Source of the DNA: Ferriphaselus sp. R-1
GTDB taxonomy: Bacteria; Pseudomonadota; Gammaproteobacteria; Burkholderiales; Gallionellaceae
Direction: 5' to 3'
Assembly (NCBI RefSeq): GCF_000746095.1
Contig: NZ_JQKP01000017.1
Coordinates: 1 to 46,241 of the forward strand
DNA: 46,241 bases
The notes beneath the pieces are model-generated. The model was given only the letters and a program-made list of their open reading frames with translations. It ran no database searches and was not told the origin of the DNA. Of the stretch, positions 1-9,095 are shown in pieces (positions within the stretch are counted from its first letter, which is position 1; the number at the start of each line of letters is the position of its first letter). The position numbers and the translations under genes were made by a program.

Positions 1-2
1 CG

Positions 3-527
3 GCCCGTGCGGGCGAACAGGGTCGGGGATTTGCGGTGGTGGCATCGGAGGTACGCAACCTGGCGCAACGGTCTGCGGCGGCGGCGAAAGAGATCAAGAG
101 CTTGATCGGTGACTCGGTGGACAAGGTGACGGTGGGCACCGAGCTGGTAGGACAGGCCGGGAAGACGATGGAAGAAGTGGTGACGGCGGTGAAGCGTGTG
201 ACCGACATCATGGCGGAGATCAGCGCGGCCTCGGCAGAACAGAGTGCGGGTATCGAGCAGGTCAACCGGGCGATCAGCCAGATGGATGACGTGACGCAGC
301 AGAACGCGGCTCTGGTGGAAGAGGCGGCTGCCGCTGCCGAATCCATGGAAGAGCAGGCCCAGCAACTGGCCAGCATGATGTCGACTTTCAGATTGGCAGG
401 CGGCGGGCAGCGCGAAAGCCGTGCTACGCAGCTGTTGTCGGCTCGGCCCGCCGAACGGCGCGGCGCGGCGCGTGCCAAACCAGTCGCCATCAGTCACACC
501 AGTGAAGAAGAGTGGGAAGAGTTCTGA
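3..527 (+). CDS. Methyl-accepting chemotaxis protein, C-terminal part (5' truncated)
   Basis: The reading frame is open from the window edge, so only the last 174 residues of a chemoreceptor are present. They begin just after the hairpin tip of the cytoplasmic signalling domain ([20 protein letters not shown]) and continue as the alanine/glutamate-rich coiled coil that carries methylation sites and returns towards the membrane. After an Arg/Ala-rich linker the protein ends in EEEWEEF. The last five residues fit the xWxxF pentapeptide (NWETF in E. coli Tar/Tsr) that tethers CheR and CheB. cheR starts 18 bases after the stop. The sensor domain, and so the ligand, lies outside the window. The signalling domain is highly conserved between paralogues, which may be why the sequence ends here. 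Confidence 0.95.
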   Translation, partial: ARAGEQGRGFAVVASEVRNLAQRSAAAAKEIKSLIGDSVDKVTVGTELVGQAGKTMEEVVTAVKRVTDIMAEISAASAEQSAGIEQVNRAISQMDDVTQQNAALVEEAAAAAESMEEQAQQLASMMSTFRLAGGGQRESRATQLLSARPAERRGAARAKPVAISHTSEEEWEEF

Positions 528-545
528 TCGACTGGGTGAGAGGCG

Positions 546-1439
546 ATGGGCGATGACATGATCTTGAAGGTGGGCCGTGAGTTTCAGTTCACGTCCAGAG
601 ACTTCGAGCGCATCCGCAAGCTGATCTACGATCATGCCGGGATATCGCTCAATGACAGCAAGCAGGAGTTGGTGTACAGCCGTTTGTCACGCCGCTTGCG
701 AGCCACCGGGCTGGCGACTTTCGCCGACTACCTGAGGTTGCTGGAGAGCAATGACGAGCAGGAGTGGGAGGCATTCACCAATTCGCTGACGACCAATCTG
801 ACCGCGTTCTTTCGGGAACCTCACCATTTCCCGCTGTTGGCGGAGCATCTGAAGGCGCGCAAGGGCAAGGGGCCCATAACGCTGTGGTGTTCGGCCTCGT
901 CAACGGGTGAAGAGCCTTACTCGATGGCGATAACCGCCGCCGAAACCTTCGGCACCTTGACCCCACCGGTCAGTATCATCGCCACGGATCTGGATACACA
1001 TGTGCTGGAGAAGGCCAGAGCCGGGGTGTACACGGAGGACCGCATCAGCAAGATGGACCCTGATCTGGTCAAGCGCTATTTTCAGCGTGGTGTCGGCAGG
1101 CAGGACGGATTCGTGCGCGTCCGTCAGGAGCTGAGGAGCATGATCACCTTCCGCCAAGTCAATCTGTTGGCCAGGGACTGGTCGCTGCGAGGTCCGCTGG
1201 ATGCGATATTCTGCCGCAATGTCATGATCTATTTCGACAAGCCGACCCAGTTGGAGATACTGAGGCGGTTCGTTCCCTTGTTGCGTAGCGATGGACTGCT
1301 GTTCGCCGGACATTCGGAGAGCCTCCATCATGCGGAAGAGTATTTCAGGCTGCGTGGCAAGACGGTGTATGAGCTGGCGCAAAAATATCAGGTGCAGCAA
1401 GTCAGGGATGAAGCGCGGCAACGCGGTCAGGGGGGATAG
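546..1439 (+). CDS. cheR: CheR chemotaxis protein methyltransferase
   Basis: S-adenosylmethionine-dependent methylation of receptor glutamates, opposed by CheB. The 297-residue protein has the all-alpha N-terminal domain (FERIRKLIYDHAGISL) followed by a Rossmann methyltransferase domain. The SAM-binding stretch CSASSTGEEPYS and the late motifs IFCRNVMIYFDK and GLLFAGHSESL are clear. ATG 546 has GAGAGG just upstream; ATG 558 (MILKVGREF) is possible. It lies between the MCP with a WxxF tail and cheD, and its TAG stop is followed directly by the cheD ATG. Length and motifs match the family well. Confidence 0.97.
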   Translation: MGDDMILKVGREFQFTSRDFERIRKLIYDHAGISLNDSKQELVYSRLSRRLRATGLATFADYLRLLESNDEQEWEAFTNSLTTNLTAFFREPHHFPLLAEHLKARKGKGPITLWCSASSTGEEPYSMAITAAETFGTLTPPVSIIATDLDTHVLEKARAGVYTEDRISKMDPDLVKRYFQRGVGRQDGFVRVRQELRSMITFRQVNLLARDWSLRGPLDAIFCRNVMIYFDKPTQLEILRRFVPLLRSDGLLFAGHSESLHHAEEYFRLRGKTVYELAQKYQVQQVRDEARQRGQGG

Positions 1440-2048
1440 ATGGACAGCGGTGTCGAGGAAGTCCTGTCGCCCAATCTGTATTTTGACGCGAACTTCAACA
1501 TAGAGGCAGTCAAGATATTGCCGGGTGAGTACTACATCACCTCCCGTGACATGATGTTGGTGACGACCTTGGGGTCGTGTGTCGCCGCCTGTATCCGAGA
1601 CAAGGTGAGTGGAGTGGGCGGAATGAACCACTTCATGCTGCCTGACAATCGGCTGGATGCCAATCAGGTAGCGGGAGCCCCGGCCAGATACGGAGCATAT
1701 GCGATGGAGGTCCTGATCAACCAGCTGCTGAAGATCGGTGCGCGCCGGGTCAATCTGGAGGCTAAGCTGTTTGGTGGGGGCAGCGTGTTGCGCGGATTCA
1801 CTACGGCGAACGTAGGGCGGCGCAATGTGGATTTTGCGATCGACTATCTGAGGACCGAGAGGATACCCATCGTGGCGCAAGACCTGCTCGATATCTATCC
1901 GCGCAAGGTGTACTTCTTTCCGCATACCGGGAAAGTGAAGATGAAGAAGCTGCTGAACGTCCACAATGACACCATCGTGGCGCGCGAGCAAAGCTATAGT
2001 GCCAAACTCAGGACAGCCGATGTCCAAGGGGAAGTGGAGTTGTTTTGA
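1440..2048 (+). CDS. cheD: CheD chemoreceptor glutamine deamidase
   Basis: CheD deamidates receptor glutamines to glutamates, creating methylation sites, and in some bacteria partners CheC. The 202-residue protein carries the catalytic Cys47 in LGSCVAAC and His64 in GMNHFMLP, plus the [13 protein letters not shown] strand typical of the family. The start codon directly follows the cheR stop, and the TGA overlaps the next ATG (TGATG), so cheR-cheD-cheB are probably translationally coupled. The C-terminus is QGEVELF; the same VELF ending occurs on the CheZ-like protein at 37.6 kb, which suggests a common binding partner (inference). Confidence 0.96.
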   Translation: MDSGVEEVLSPNLYFDANFNIEAVKILPGEYYITSRDMMLVTTLGSCVAACIRDKVSGVGGMNHFMLPDNRLDANQVAGAPARYGAYAMEVLINQLLKIGARRVNLEAKLFGGGSVLRGFTTANVGRRNVDFAIDYLRTERIPIVAQDLLDIYPRKVYFFPHTGKVKMKKLLNVHNDTIVAREQSYSAKLRTADVQGEVELF

Positions 2049-3136
2049 TGGGCCTGGCTGCAATAATGAAACCCAAGATCAAAGTGCTGGTGGTGGACGA
2101 CTCGGCGCTGGTGCGCAGCATCCTGACCGAGGTCATCAACAGTTTTGATGATATGCAGACAGTCGGTGTGGCGAGTCATCCCTTACAGGCGCGCGAGATG
2201 ATCAAGACGCTCAATCCGGATGTGATGACGCTGGATGTGGAGATGCCGCAGATGGATGGGTTGACCTTCCTGGAAAAGGTCATGCGCTTGCGACCCATGC
2301 CCGTACTGATGATCTCTAGCCTGACCGAGCGCAGTTCGGCGGTCGCGCTCCGGGCCTTGGAGCTGGGTGCGGTGGACTTCGTTGCCAAGCCCAAGCTGGG
2401 CATCGCCGATGGTCTGCGCGGCTATGCCGACGAGATCGCCGAAAAGATCCGGACGGCGTACATGACCCGACCAGTACGTCGGGTGGGCACGGCCCCGGCA
2501 GTGGCCGGCCAGTTGCCGACGCTGGGCAGCAAGTTCGCCTCGACAGAGAAGATCATCCTCGTCGGAGCGTCCACCGGCGGGACCGAGGCGATCAAGGAGT
2601 TCCTCATGCCGATGCCCGCCGATACGCCGGCCATCCTGATCACCCAGCATATGCCGGAAGCGTTCACCCGTTCGTTCGCCGAGCGTCTGGATGGCTTGTG
2701 TCGCATCACGGTCAAGGAGGCGGTCGACGGCGAGCGGGCACTTCCGGGGCACGCCTATATCGCACCGGGCCATTCCCACTTGCTGGTCAAACGCAGTGGA
2801 GCCAACTACGTCACGGCGCTGAGCCAGTCCGCTCCGGTTAACCATCATCGACCGGCGGTAGAGGTGTTGTTCCGGTCAGCGGCGCAGAACGTCGGTAACA
2901 ACGCCCTGGGGGTCATGCTGACGGGTATGGGCAAGGACGGCGCAGTGGCGATGCTGGAGATGAAACAGGCCGGAGCCTATAACTTCGCGCAGGATGAGGC
3001 GACGTGCGTGGTGTTCGGGATGCCGCGCGAGGCCATCGCAGTCGGGGCTGTGGACGAGATCGTCCCGATACAGGGTATGGCGCAACGGGTGATGGGCAGG
3101 TTGATGCAGATGGGGGCAGGAACGACCAGAGTTTGA
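2048..3136 (+). CDS. cheB: CheB protein-glutamate methylesterase / response regulator
   Basis: CheB removes receptor methyl groups when phosphorylated by CheA. With ATG 2048, which overlaps the cheD stop, it is 362 residues; ATG 2066 ([14 protein letters not shown]) is an alternative. The receiver domain has the acidic pair DDS and phosphoacceptor Asp63 ([11 protein letters not shown]). After a linker near residues 145-165, the methylesterase domain has Ser175 (GASTGGTEA), His201 (ITQHMPEAF) and Asp297 (MGKDGA), the expected triad. The window shows no cheA, cheW or cheY, so those should lie upstream of the MCP or elsewhere. Confidence 0.97.
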   Translation: MGLAAIMKPKIKVLVVDDSALVRSILTEVINSFDDMQTVGVASHPLQAREMIKTLNPDVMTLDVEMPQMDGLTFLEKVMRLRPMPVLMISSLTERSSAVALRALELGAVDFVAKPKLGIADGLRGYADEIAEKIRTAYMTRPVRRVGTAPAVAGQLPTLGSKFASTEKIILVGASTGGTEAIKEFLMPMPADTPAILITQHMPEAFTRSFAERLDGLCRITVKEAVDGERALPGHAYIAPGHSHLLVKRSGANYVTALSQSAPVNHHRPAVEVLFRSAAQNVGNNALGVMLTGMGKDGAVAMLEMKQAGAYNFAQDEATCVVFGMPREAIAVGAVDEIVPIQGMAQRVMGRLMQMGAGTTRV

Positions 3137-3224
3137 CTTGGTCGGGTAACGTGGCGCACCGAGTCATGGTATGGTGGCCGTCCGGATGTCCGGGGCAGGC
3201 CGAGGATCAGAACAGGAGGAACAG

Positions 3225-3533
3225 ATGGAAACCAGCGTAAGGACTTCAAACGGTATGGCGGAGTTGCATATCAAAGGGCGCTTCGATTTCAGTCGGCACC
3301 GTGGTTTCAAGGATGAATATGAACCATTGATCGGTAACGACCAGATCAATGTCATCGCCGTTAACCTGTCCGGCGTGGACTACATGGACAGCTCGGCGCT
3401 GGGGATGTTGCTCATGTTGCGGGACCGTGCACTGGGGGCGAACAAGAAGGTCGTCTTAAACAATCCCAACCATACTGTTGCGCAGATACTGGATATCGCT
3501 AACTTTGACAAACTGTTCACCATCAATAAGTGA
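3225..3533 (+). CDS. STAS-domain anti-sigma-factor antagonist (HsbA-like)
   Basis: A 102-residue single-domain STAS protein. ATG 3225 is chosen because AGGAGG lies just upstream; an in-frame extension to 3171 has no such support. The conserved switch loop is VDYMDSSALGMLL, whose serine would be phosphorylated by a partner kinase and dephosphorylated by a PP2C phosphatase. The gene ends 13 bases before the receiver-PP2C-kinase fusion. The pair resembles HsbA/HsbR of Pseudomonas, where the antagonist acts on the flagellar anti-sigma factor FlgM and on a diguanylate cyclase. The same targets here are inference. Confidence 0.92.
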   Translation: METSVRTSNGMAELHIKGRFDFSRHRGFKDEYEPLIGNDQINVIAVNLSGVDYMDSSALGMLLMLRDRALGANKKVVLNNPNHTVAQILDIANFDKLFTINK

Positions 3534-3546
3534 GTTGGGGCCGGTC

Positions 3547-5274
3547 ATGAGACAGCAGGGATTGCGGGTTCTAGTAGTAGATGATGCGCAGTCTCAACGC
3601 GTCGTGCTGGAGGTCATGCTCCGGCAGATGGGGCACACCCCCCTGCTGGCGGAGAGTGGCCGTGAGGCGATCGAGCTGTTCCGGGAACATGTGCCGGATG
3701 TGGTCCTGGTCGATGTCGTGATGCCCGAGATGGACGGCTTCGAAACGGTACGCATCCTGCGCAGCATTGCGCGACACTGGGTGCCCCTCGTCTTTGTCAG
3801 CGGCAAGGTCGAGAACCAGAGCATCGTGCAGGGACTTCAGTGCGGAGCGGATGACTACCTGGTCAAACCCATCAATTACTACATTCTGGAAGTCAAGCTG
3901 AAGGCCTTGAGCCAACGTATCCAGATGACCAACCAACTGGCCGTGCAGAACAGGCGGCTGGCTGACTATAAAGAGAAGAGTGAGGATGAGAGCCGGCTCG
4001 CACAGGAGTTTATGCGGCGCCTGGCTGCCTTCGACAAAATCTGCGATCCGCTGGTCAACTTTCATCTGCTGCCAGCCGAGGACTTCAGTGGCGATTTGAT
4101 CGCGGTCGCGCGTACGCCAGCCGGCCAGTTGCACGTGATGTTGGCCGACAGCACCGGGCATGGACTGACCTCGGCGCTGGCGGTGATGCCGGTGCTGCAG
4201 CCCTTTCAGGTGATGTCGCTGAAAGGATTCAGTATTTCCGCCATCGCCGAGGAGATCAACCGCAAGGTCAGGGAATATCTCCCGCAGAACCGTTTCGTGG
4301 CCACCATCCTGTTGTCACTGGATACCGAGAATCGCATGATCGAGGTATGGAACGGCGGTTGCCCTCCCCCCATCCTGCTGAATCCTGAAGGCGAGGTATG
4401 GTGCAAGTTTGCCTCGACCCACCTGCCGCTGGGCATCCTCCCCGCAGAGCAGTTCGACGACGTGGTCGAGCGCTATTGCTACGGTGAGAGGCCGTGCCAG
4501 ATGGTGATGTCCTCGGATGGGGCGGTCGACTGTGCCGACCATACCAGCCTTGAGCGTGGCATGGAAAGCCTGCTGGACTCTGCCAGAGGCGTGGCGCCGG
4601 ACGGGCGCTTGGGGGCGATGTTGACGATGCTGGACAGCAGGCTTGCCACGCTGGAGTCGCGCGACGACATCGCACTTATCTTCGTCGATTGCCCCGTCAA
4701 CGTGCGGGCCGATCTCCTGCCCGCTCAGGCAGCGCATCCGGTCATGGATGGGGACGGATCGGCAGGCTGTGTCACATCAGAGATAGAGTGGCAGTTCGCG
4801 TTGACGCTGACGGCACCGCAATTGAAACGCCTGGATGTGGTGCCCCTGTTGCTCAATCTGGTCAACCAGATCGAGCCGGAGAATGCGGGGGTGGCCGGTA
4901 AGTTGTTTCTGGTGATGTCGGAGTTATTCAACAATGCTTTGGACCACGGCCTGCTCAAGCTGGATTCCACGCTGAAACATGATTCGACCGGCATGGAGCG
5001 TTACTACGAGCAGCGCATCTCACGCCTCAAGCAACTGGAACACGGGGAGATATTCATCGGTCTGGAGAAAGTATGTTCCGGCTCCGGGATGAATGTCCGT
5101 GTTACGTTCCGCGATAGCGGTGATGGTTTCGACCATGCGTCCCTGTGTGAGGCCACTCAGGATGTCGATGAGCGCCGTCATGGCCGGGGCATCGCACTGG
5201 TGCAGAGTCTCAGTCACTCGGTCGAGTTCCTTGCCGGAGGAGCCGAAGTGAGGGTGACTCTACCTTTGGCCTGA
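3547..5274 (+). CDS. Receiver-PP2C phosphatase-HATPase fusion, partner-switch regulator (HsbR-like)
   Basis: The 575-residue protein has three parts. Residues 1-125 are a receiver with VVDD, phosphoacceptor Asp56 (LVDVVMPEMDG) and the lysine of YLVKPIN. A coiled linker follows. Residues ~185-385 are a PP2C/SpoIIE phosphatase with metal-binding motifs DFSGD, ADSTGHG and SRDDIALIF. The last ~150 residues are an anti-sigma-type HATPase with N box ELFNNALDHG, DSGDGFD and GRGIALV. It should both phosphorylate and dephosphorylate the adjacent STAS protein under control of receiver phosphorylation. ATG 3547 begins right before the receiver; the open frame reaches back into the STAS gene but is not needed. 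All three catalytic motif sets look intact. Confidence 0.93.
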   Translation: MRQQGLRVLVVDDAQSQRVVLEVMLRQMGHTPLLAESGREAIELFREHVPDVVLVDVVMPEMDGFETVRILRSIARHWVPLVFVSGKVENQSIVQGLQCGADDYLVKPINYYILEVKLKALSQRIQMTNQLAVQNRRLADYKEKSEDESRLAQEFMRRLAAFDKICDPLVNFHLLPAEDFSGDLIAVARTPAGQLHVMLADSTGHGLTSALAVMPVLQPFQVMSLKGFSISAIAEEINRKVREYLPQNRFVATILLSLDTENRMIEVWNGGCPPPILLNPEGEVWCKFASTHLPLGILPAEQFDDVVERYCYGERPCQMVMSSDGAVDCADHTSLERGMESLLDSARGVAPDGRLGAMLTMLDSRLATLESRDDIALIFVDCPVNVRADLLPAQAAHPVMDGDGSAGCVTSEIEWQFALTLTAPQLKRLDVVPLLLNLVNQIEPENAGVAGKLFLVMSELFNNALDHGLLKLDSTLKHDSTGMERYYEQRISRLKQLEHGEIFIGLEKVCSGSGMNVRVTFRDSGDGFDHASLCEATQDVDERRHGRGIALVQSLSHSVEFLAGGAEVRVTLPLA

Positions 5275-5399
5275 CCCGGCACCGTCGCCGGGGATTCCAG
5301 GCACGCGACCTGGCAATACAGAAGGGTTTTTCACCCGTTGTTTTCGGGTTCGGGCGGCTGCGTCCCACACGATAATCTGCCGCAGGAAAGGAGTGCGCG
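5275..5399. other. Intergenic region before flhB
   Basis: 125 bases between the HsbR-like gene and flhB. It holds a short GC-rich inverted segment near the start and a Shine-Dalgarno stretch (AGGAAAGGAG) before the GTG of flhB. I see CGATAA, part of a sigma-28 -10 element, near 5370, but no convincing -35 element. Confidence 0.4.
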
Positions 5400-6563
5400 G
5401 TGGCCGAAGACAGTGACCTTGAACGAACGGAAGACCCCTCAGAACGACGACTTGAACAGGCGCGCGAAGAAGGGCAGATTGCCCGTTCGCGCGAGCTCAA
5501 CACCTTCGCCGTGATGATGGCGGGCGGAGCCGGGCTGTGGCTGATGGGCAGCGCGCTGAACACCAGCATGCTCAAACTGCTGCACGATGGCTTGAGTGTG
5601 ACCCGTGACCTCGCTTTCAAGCCGGAGCTGTTGTTGCCGCACCTGTTCGACCTGGCCAGCGCGGTGCTGCTGGCCTTTGCCCCGCTGCTGCTGTTGCTCA
5701 TGGTGGTCGCCCTGTTCTCGCCCATGCTGCTGGACGGCTGGGTGTTCAGCACCAAGGCGTTGCAGCCCAACTTCTCGCGCATGAATCCCTTTTCCGGTAT
5801 CGCCCGCATGTTCTCCAGCCACGGGCTGATCGAACTGGTCAAGGCGCTGGCCAAGGCCTTGTTGATCGGAGGCATCGCTGCCTGGGTGATCTGGAAGAAC
5901 CGCGAGGTCTACCTGCTGCTGTCCACCGAGGCACCCAAAGTTGCCATCCCGCATCTGGCGACACTGATGTGGGCTTGCTTCCTGGCCGTGATGGGCGGCT
6001 TGGCGCTGATCGCCATGATAGACGTGCCGTTCCAGCTCTACGAACACCACAAGAAGCTGAAGATGACCAAGGAAGAGGTGCGCCAGGAGGCCAAGGAAAG
6101 CGAAGGAAATCCCGAGGTCAAGGGCCGTATCCGCAGCATGCAGCGCGAGATGGCGCGCCGTCGCATGATGGCGGCGATCCCGACTGCCGATGTGGTGGTG
6201 ACCAACCCGACGCACTTCGCCGTCGCCCTCAAGTACAGCGAGACCGGGATGCGTGCGCCCATCGTCGTCGCCAAGGGGACACATCTGCTGGCCGCCCGCA
6301 TCCGCGAGGTCGCCACCGAGCACAACGTCCCCATTCTGGAAGCACCACCGCTGGCGCGTGCCCTGTACAAGCATTGCGAGCTGGAGCAATCCATTCCCGA
6401 AGCGCTGTACAACGCCGTGGCGCAAGTGCTGGCCTACGTCTATCAGTTGCGCAACTACAAGAAGGTGGGCGGCGCGGCACCCGAGCTGCCGCAGGAGTTG
6501 CCGGTGCCCGAGGGCATGGATCCCGGGGTGATCGAGAATCCTCCGGAGGCTGAGGGCGGATAA
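5400..6563 (+). CDS. flhB: FlhB flagellar type III secretion substrate-specificity switch
   Basis: Inner-membrane component of the flagellar export gate. The 387-residue protein opens with the family signature (DSDLERTEDPSERRLEQARE), has four hydrophobic segments between ~33 and ~210, and a cytoplasmic domain with the autocleavage site NPTH, whose asparagine is residue 269, the same number as in Salmonella. GTG 5400 follows a good ribosome-binding site. flhA, which usually follows, is absent; the next gene is an unrelated phosphatase, so flhB has been separated from the rest of the export genes. A Pro/Glu-rich tail follows the conserved domain. Confidence 0.97.
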   Translation: MAEDSDLERTEDPSERRLEQAREEGQIARSRELNTFAVMMAGGAGLWLMGSALNTSMLKLLHDGLSVTRDLAFKPELLLPHLFDLASAVLLAFAPLLLLLMVVALFSPMLLDGWVFSTKALQPNFSRMNPFSGIARMFSSHGLIELVKALAKALLIGGIAAWVIWKNREVYLLLSTEAPKVAIPHLATLMWACFLAVMGGLALIAMIDVPFQLYEHHKKLKMTKEEVRQEAKESEGNPEVKGRIRSMQREMARRRMMAAIPTADVVVTNPTHFAVALKYSETGMRAPIVVAKGTHLLAARIREVATEHNVPILEAPPLARALYKHCELEQSIPEALYNAVAQVLAYVYQLRNYKKVGGAAPELPQELPVPEGMDPGVIENPPEAEGG

Positions 6564-6598
6564 GGTAGGATAGCCACTCCGCATCATTGTATCGTTCT

Positions 6599-7087
6599 AT
6601 GGAAAAAGACATCCAAGCGTCCGTGCTGTTCGTCTGCATGGGCAACATTTGCCGGTCACCGACAGCGGAAGCGGTGTTCCGCGCACGTGTCGAGGCGGCA
6701 GGGCTGATCCGGCATATCGCCATCGACTCGGCGGGCACGCACGACTATCACATCGGCGAGCCGCCGGATGCGCGCACCCAGCGGGCGGCGCGGCAACGCG
6801 GCTATGACATGAGTGGGCTGCGCGGTCGCCAGGTCGGACCGGCGGATTTCCTGAAGTTCGACTATGTGCTGGCGATGGATCAAGCCAACCTTGCCATCCT
6901 GCGCCGCCTGCGCCCCGGGCAGGCGGACAGCCATCTGGGACTGTTTCTGGATTTCGCCCGCAGCCACGCCGAGCGCGAAGTGCCCGATCCCTATTACGGC
7001 GGGGCGGAAGGGTTCGAGCGGGGGCTGGACATGGTCGAGGATGCGGCTGAGGGGCTGCTGACTCACGTCCGGCAGCGCTGGGCATGA
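6599..7087 (+). CDS. Low-molecular-weight protein-tyrosine-phosphatase
   Basis: A 162-residue cytoplasmic phosphatase. The P-loop CMGNICRS gives nucleophile Cys13 and Arg19 (C-x5-R-S), and the general acid is in VPDPYYGG. ATG 6599 is preferred over an upstream TTG frame because family members begin close to the P-loop. Such enzymes remove phosphate from tyrosine kinases of exopolysaccharide export or from small phosphoesters; no kinase or polysaccharide gene is nearby, so the substrate is unknown. The stop overlaps the start of the next gene (ATGA). Confidence 0.95.
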   Translation: MEKDIQASVLFVCMGNICRSPTAEAVFRARVEAAGLIRHIAIDSAGTHDYHIGEPPDARTQRAARQRGYDMSGLRGRQVGPADFLKFDYVLAMDQANLAILRRLRPGQADSHLGLFLDFARSHAEREVPDPYYGGAEGFERGLDMVEDAAEGLLTHVRQRWA

Positions 7088-9093
7088 CTCGGATGGATAC
7101 CATGATGCTGGAACACGCCCTGCGATCGACCCTGCAGCCGGAGACTCCGCCGGAGACGGCATTGGCGCTGCTGATCGCGGCGATCCGTCCTGAGGCACCT
7201 GAGAATCACGAGGATCTGGCGCTGCATCTACAGGCGCTGTGCGGCGTGTTGAGTGCCCGTGCCGACTATCGCCAGGGGCTGCGGCAGGCGCTGATGAGCG
7301 TGCTGGAGCATGGCCGTCAGATCAGCCTGTACGCGGAATCCGGCATCCTGCCCAACACCGGCTTCTTCTCCGAGCTGTCGCGGCGCATCAGCCGCTTCTT
7401 CCTGCCGGATGTCGTGGACAGCCGCTATCTCAAGGATACGCTGAGCGTCATTTTCGCCCGGGCTGACGACTTCCTGTGGTTGGAGAGCATCACGCTGGAA
7501 CAGTGGCAGGCGCTCTATGCCGCGCTCGACCTCAGTGGCTCGCAGGTGCGTGATGCGCTGGGGCGTACCCGCCACGAGATGCTGGAGGCGGTGCAAGTGC
7601 TCTCGTTCCGCATCGCCGCCATCGGTCTGGATCCCGAATTGCTGCGCAACCAGCCCGAACTGGAGGAGTTCGAGTCGCCGTTCCTGACGCAGAACGTCGA
7701 GGTGCGCCATTATCTGGACGACTACAACCGCTATCTGGCCGAGCCGACCTACCCGGCGCAGGATGACAAGCACGTCCATGTCTTGCTGGGGCAATGCCGC
7801 GATGCGCTGGCCAAGGTCAAACGCATCGCCTTGCAGCGCGGCACCAGCATCACGCTGACCTACAAGCTGCGCCGGTTGGAGCAGAACATCGCGCGCATGG
7901 AGGCCTTGCTGGGGGTGCTTGCCGACTGGCGCGCCGAACAGGGCGGCCCGTCTTTGTTCATGCGTTCGGTGACGCTGTTGTGCGAGCTGGTGCGTGAGGA
8001 GAACCGCAAAAATAATCTGCGCGACCATTTTCGCCAGACGCTGGACATGGTGGCGCTGCGCATCACCGAGAACGCCAGTCGCACCGGCGAACACTACATC
8101 ACCGAGACCCGCCGCGAGTATTTCGCCATGCTGCGTTCCGCGCTGGGGGGCGGGCTGGTGATCGGCTTCATGGCGCTGTTCAAGGTGTATCTGGCCAAGC
8201 TGCATCTGGCCCCGCTCAACGAAGCCATCGCTTTCTCGCTCAACTACTCCTTCGGCTTCATGCTGATCCATGTACTGGGCTTCACCGTGGCGACCAAGCA
8301 ACCGGCGATGACGGCGGCGGCCATCGCGGCCAGCATCGACGAAGCGGGCGGCAAGTCGCGCGACCTGGTCAACCTGGTCGCGCTGATCGCGCGCACGGTG
8401 CGCAGCCAGATCGTCGCCATCATCGGCAACATCGGCATGGTGATCCCGGTGGCGATGCTGATCGACGGTGCGGTGTTGCTGGCCAGTGGCGAACATTTGC
8501 TGACGGTGGAAAAGGCGGGCCATGTGCTGGACAGCATCAGCCCGTTCGGCATGACCCTGGTCTATGCCGCCATGGCCGGACTGTGCCTGTTCCTGGCCGG
8601 GCAGATCGCCGGCTATTACGACAATCTGTGCGTCTACAACCGCATCCCCGAACGTCTCAAGCAGCTGCGCTGGTTGCGCCGCTGGCTGGGCGAGGCCAGA
8701 CTGGGACGGGTTGCGGACTATGTCGAGAACAATCTGGGCGCGCTGGCCGGTAACTTCTACTTCGGCCTGCTGCTGGGCGGCATGGCAGCCATCGGCGTGC
8801 TGTTCGGCGCGCCGGTGGACATCCGCCACATCACCCTGTCGGGCGCGTATTGGGGTTTCTCGCTGGTGGCGCTGGAATGCCAGCTTGACTGGCAAACGGC
8901 GGTCGTGGCTCTGCTCGGCGTGCTGATGATAGGCTTCGTCAACCTGACCGTCAGCTTCGGTTTCGCCTTGACCGTGGCGCTCAAGGCGCGCCAGGTCAGC
9001 GTCGAGCAGGGCGGCTGGCACTTGATGCGCAAGGTGCTGCAACGCTTCTGGCAGTCGCCGCGCGAATTTCTCATGCCGCCGCGCGGCGAGTAG
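7084..9093 (+). CDS. Gcr-family multi-pass membrane protein (annotated as 'site-specific recombinase')
   Basis: 669 residues. The first ~340 are hydrophilic and helical; the rest holds about six hydrophobic segments, near 350-370, 385-405, 442-466, 487-512, 558-580 and 605-632. It matches the proteobacterial family long annotated as site-specific recombinase Gcr from a gonococcal gene. I see no tyrosine- or serine-recombinase catalytic motif, and the topology argues for a membrane role, so that name should be treated with caution. It overlaps the phosphatase gene by four bases and is followed after two bases by the DUF3025 gene, so the three are probably one transcript. Confidence 0.85.
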   Translation: MTRMDTMMLEHALRSTLQPETPPETALALLIAAIRPEAPENHEDLALHLQALCGVLSARADYRQGLRQALMSVLEHGRQISLYAESGILPNTGFFSELSRRISRFFLPDVVDSRYLKDTLSVIFARADDFLWLESITLEQWQALYAALDLSGSQVRDALGRTRHEMLEAVQVLSFRIAAIGLDPELLRNQPELEEFESPFLTQNVEVRHYLDDYNRYLAEPTYPAQDDKHVHVLLGQCRDALAKVKRIALQRGTSITLTYKLRRLEQNIARMEALLGVLADWRAEQGGPSLFMRSVTLLCELVREENRKNNLRDHFRQTLDMVALRITENASRTGEHYITETRREYFAMLRSALGGGLVIGFMALFKVYLAKLHLAPLNEAIAFSLNYSFGFMLIHVLGFTVATKQPAMTAAAIAASIDEAGGKSRDLVNLVALIARTVRSQIVAIIGNIGMVIPVAMLIDGAVLLASGEHLLTVEKAGHVLDSISPFGMTLVYAAMAGLCLFLAGQIAGYYDNLCVYNRIPERLKQLRWLRRWLGEARLGRVADYVENNLGALAGNFYFGLLLGGMAAIGVLFGAPVDIRHITLSGAYWGFSLVALECQLDWQTAVVALLGVLMIGFVNLTVSFGFALTVALKARQVSVEQGGWHLMRKVLQRFWQSPREFLMPPRGE

Positions 9094-9095
9094 TC

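Noticed and set aside
5439-6587. Long minus-strand open frame opposite flhB, and similar ones opposite the Gcr-like gene (7228-9042), actA/actB1 (21453-23177), actE/actF (27064-28743), gltA (39129-40352) and sucA (40451-43912)
   Set aside because: They mirror clear genes, are rich in His/Arg/Gln as expected from antisense of GC-rich codons, and show no family motifs or ribosome-binding sites.
7084-9093. A true site-specific recombinase and thus a mobile element
   Set aside because: No recombinase catalytic motif, several membrane segments, and no attachment site or integrase context.
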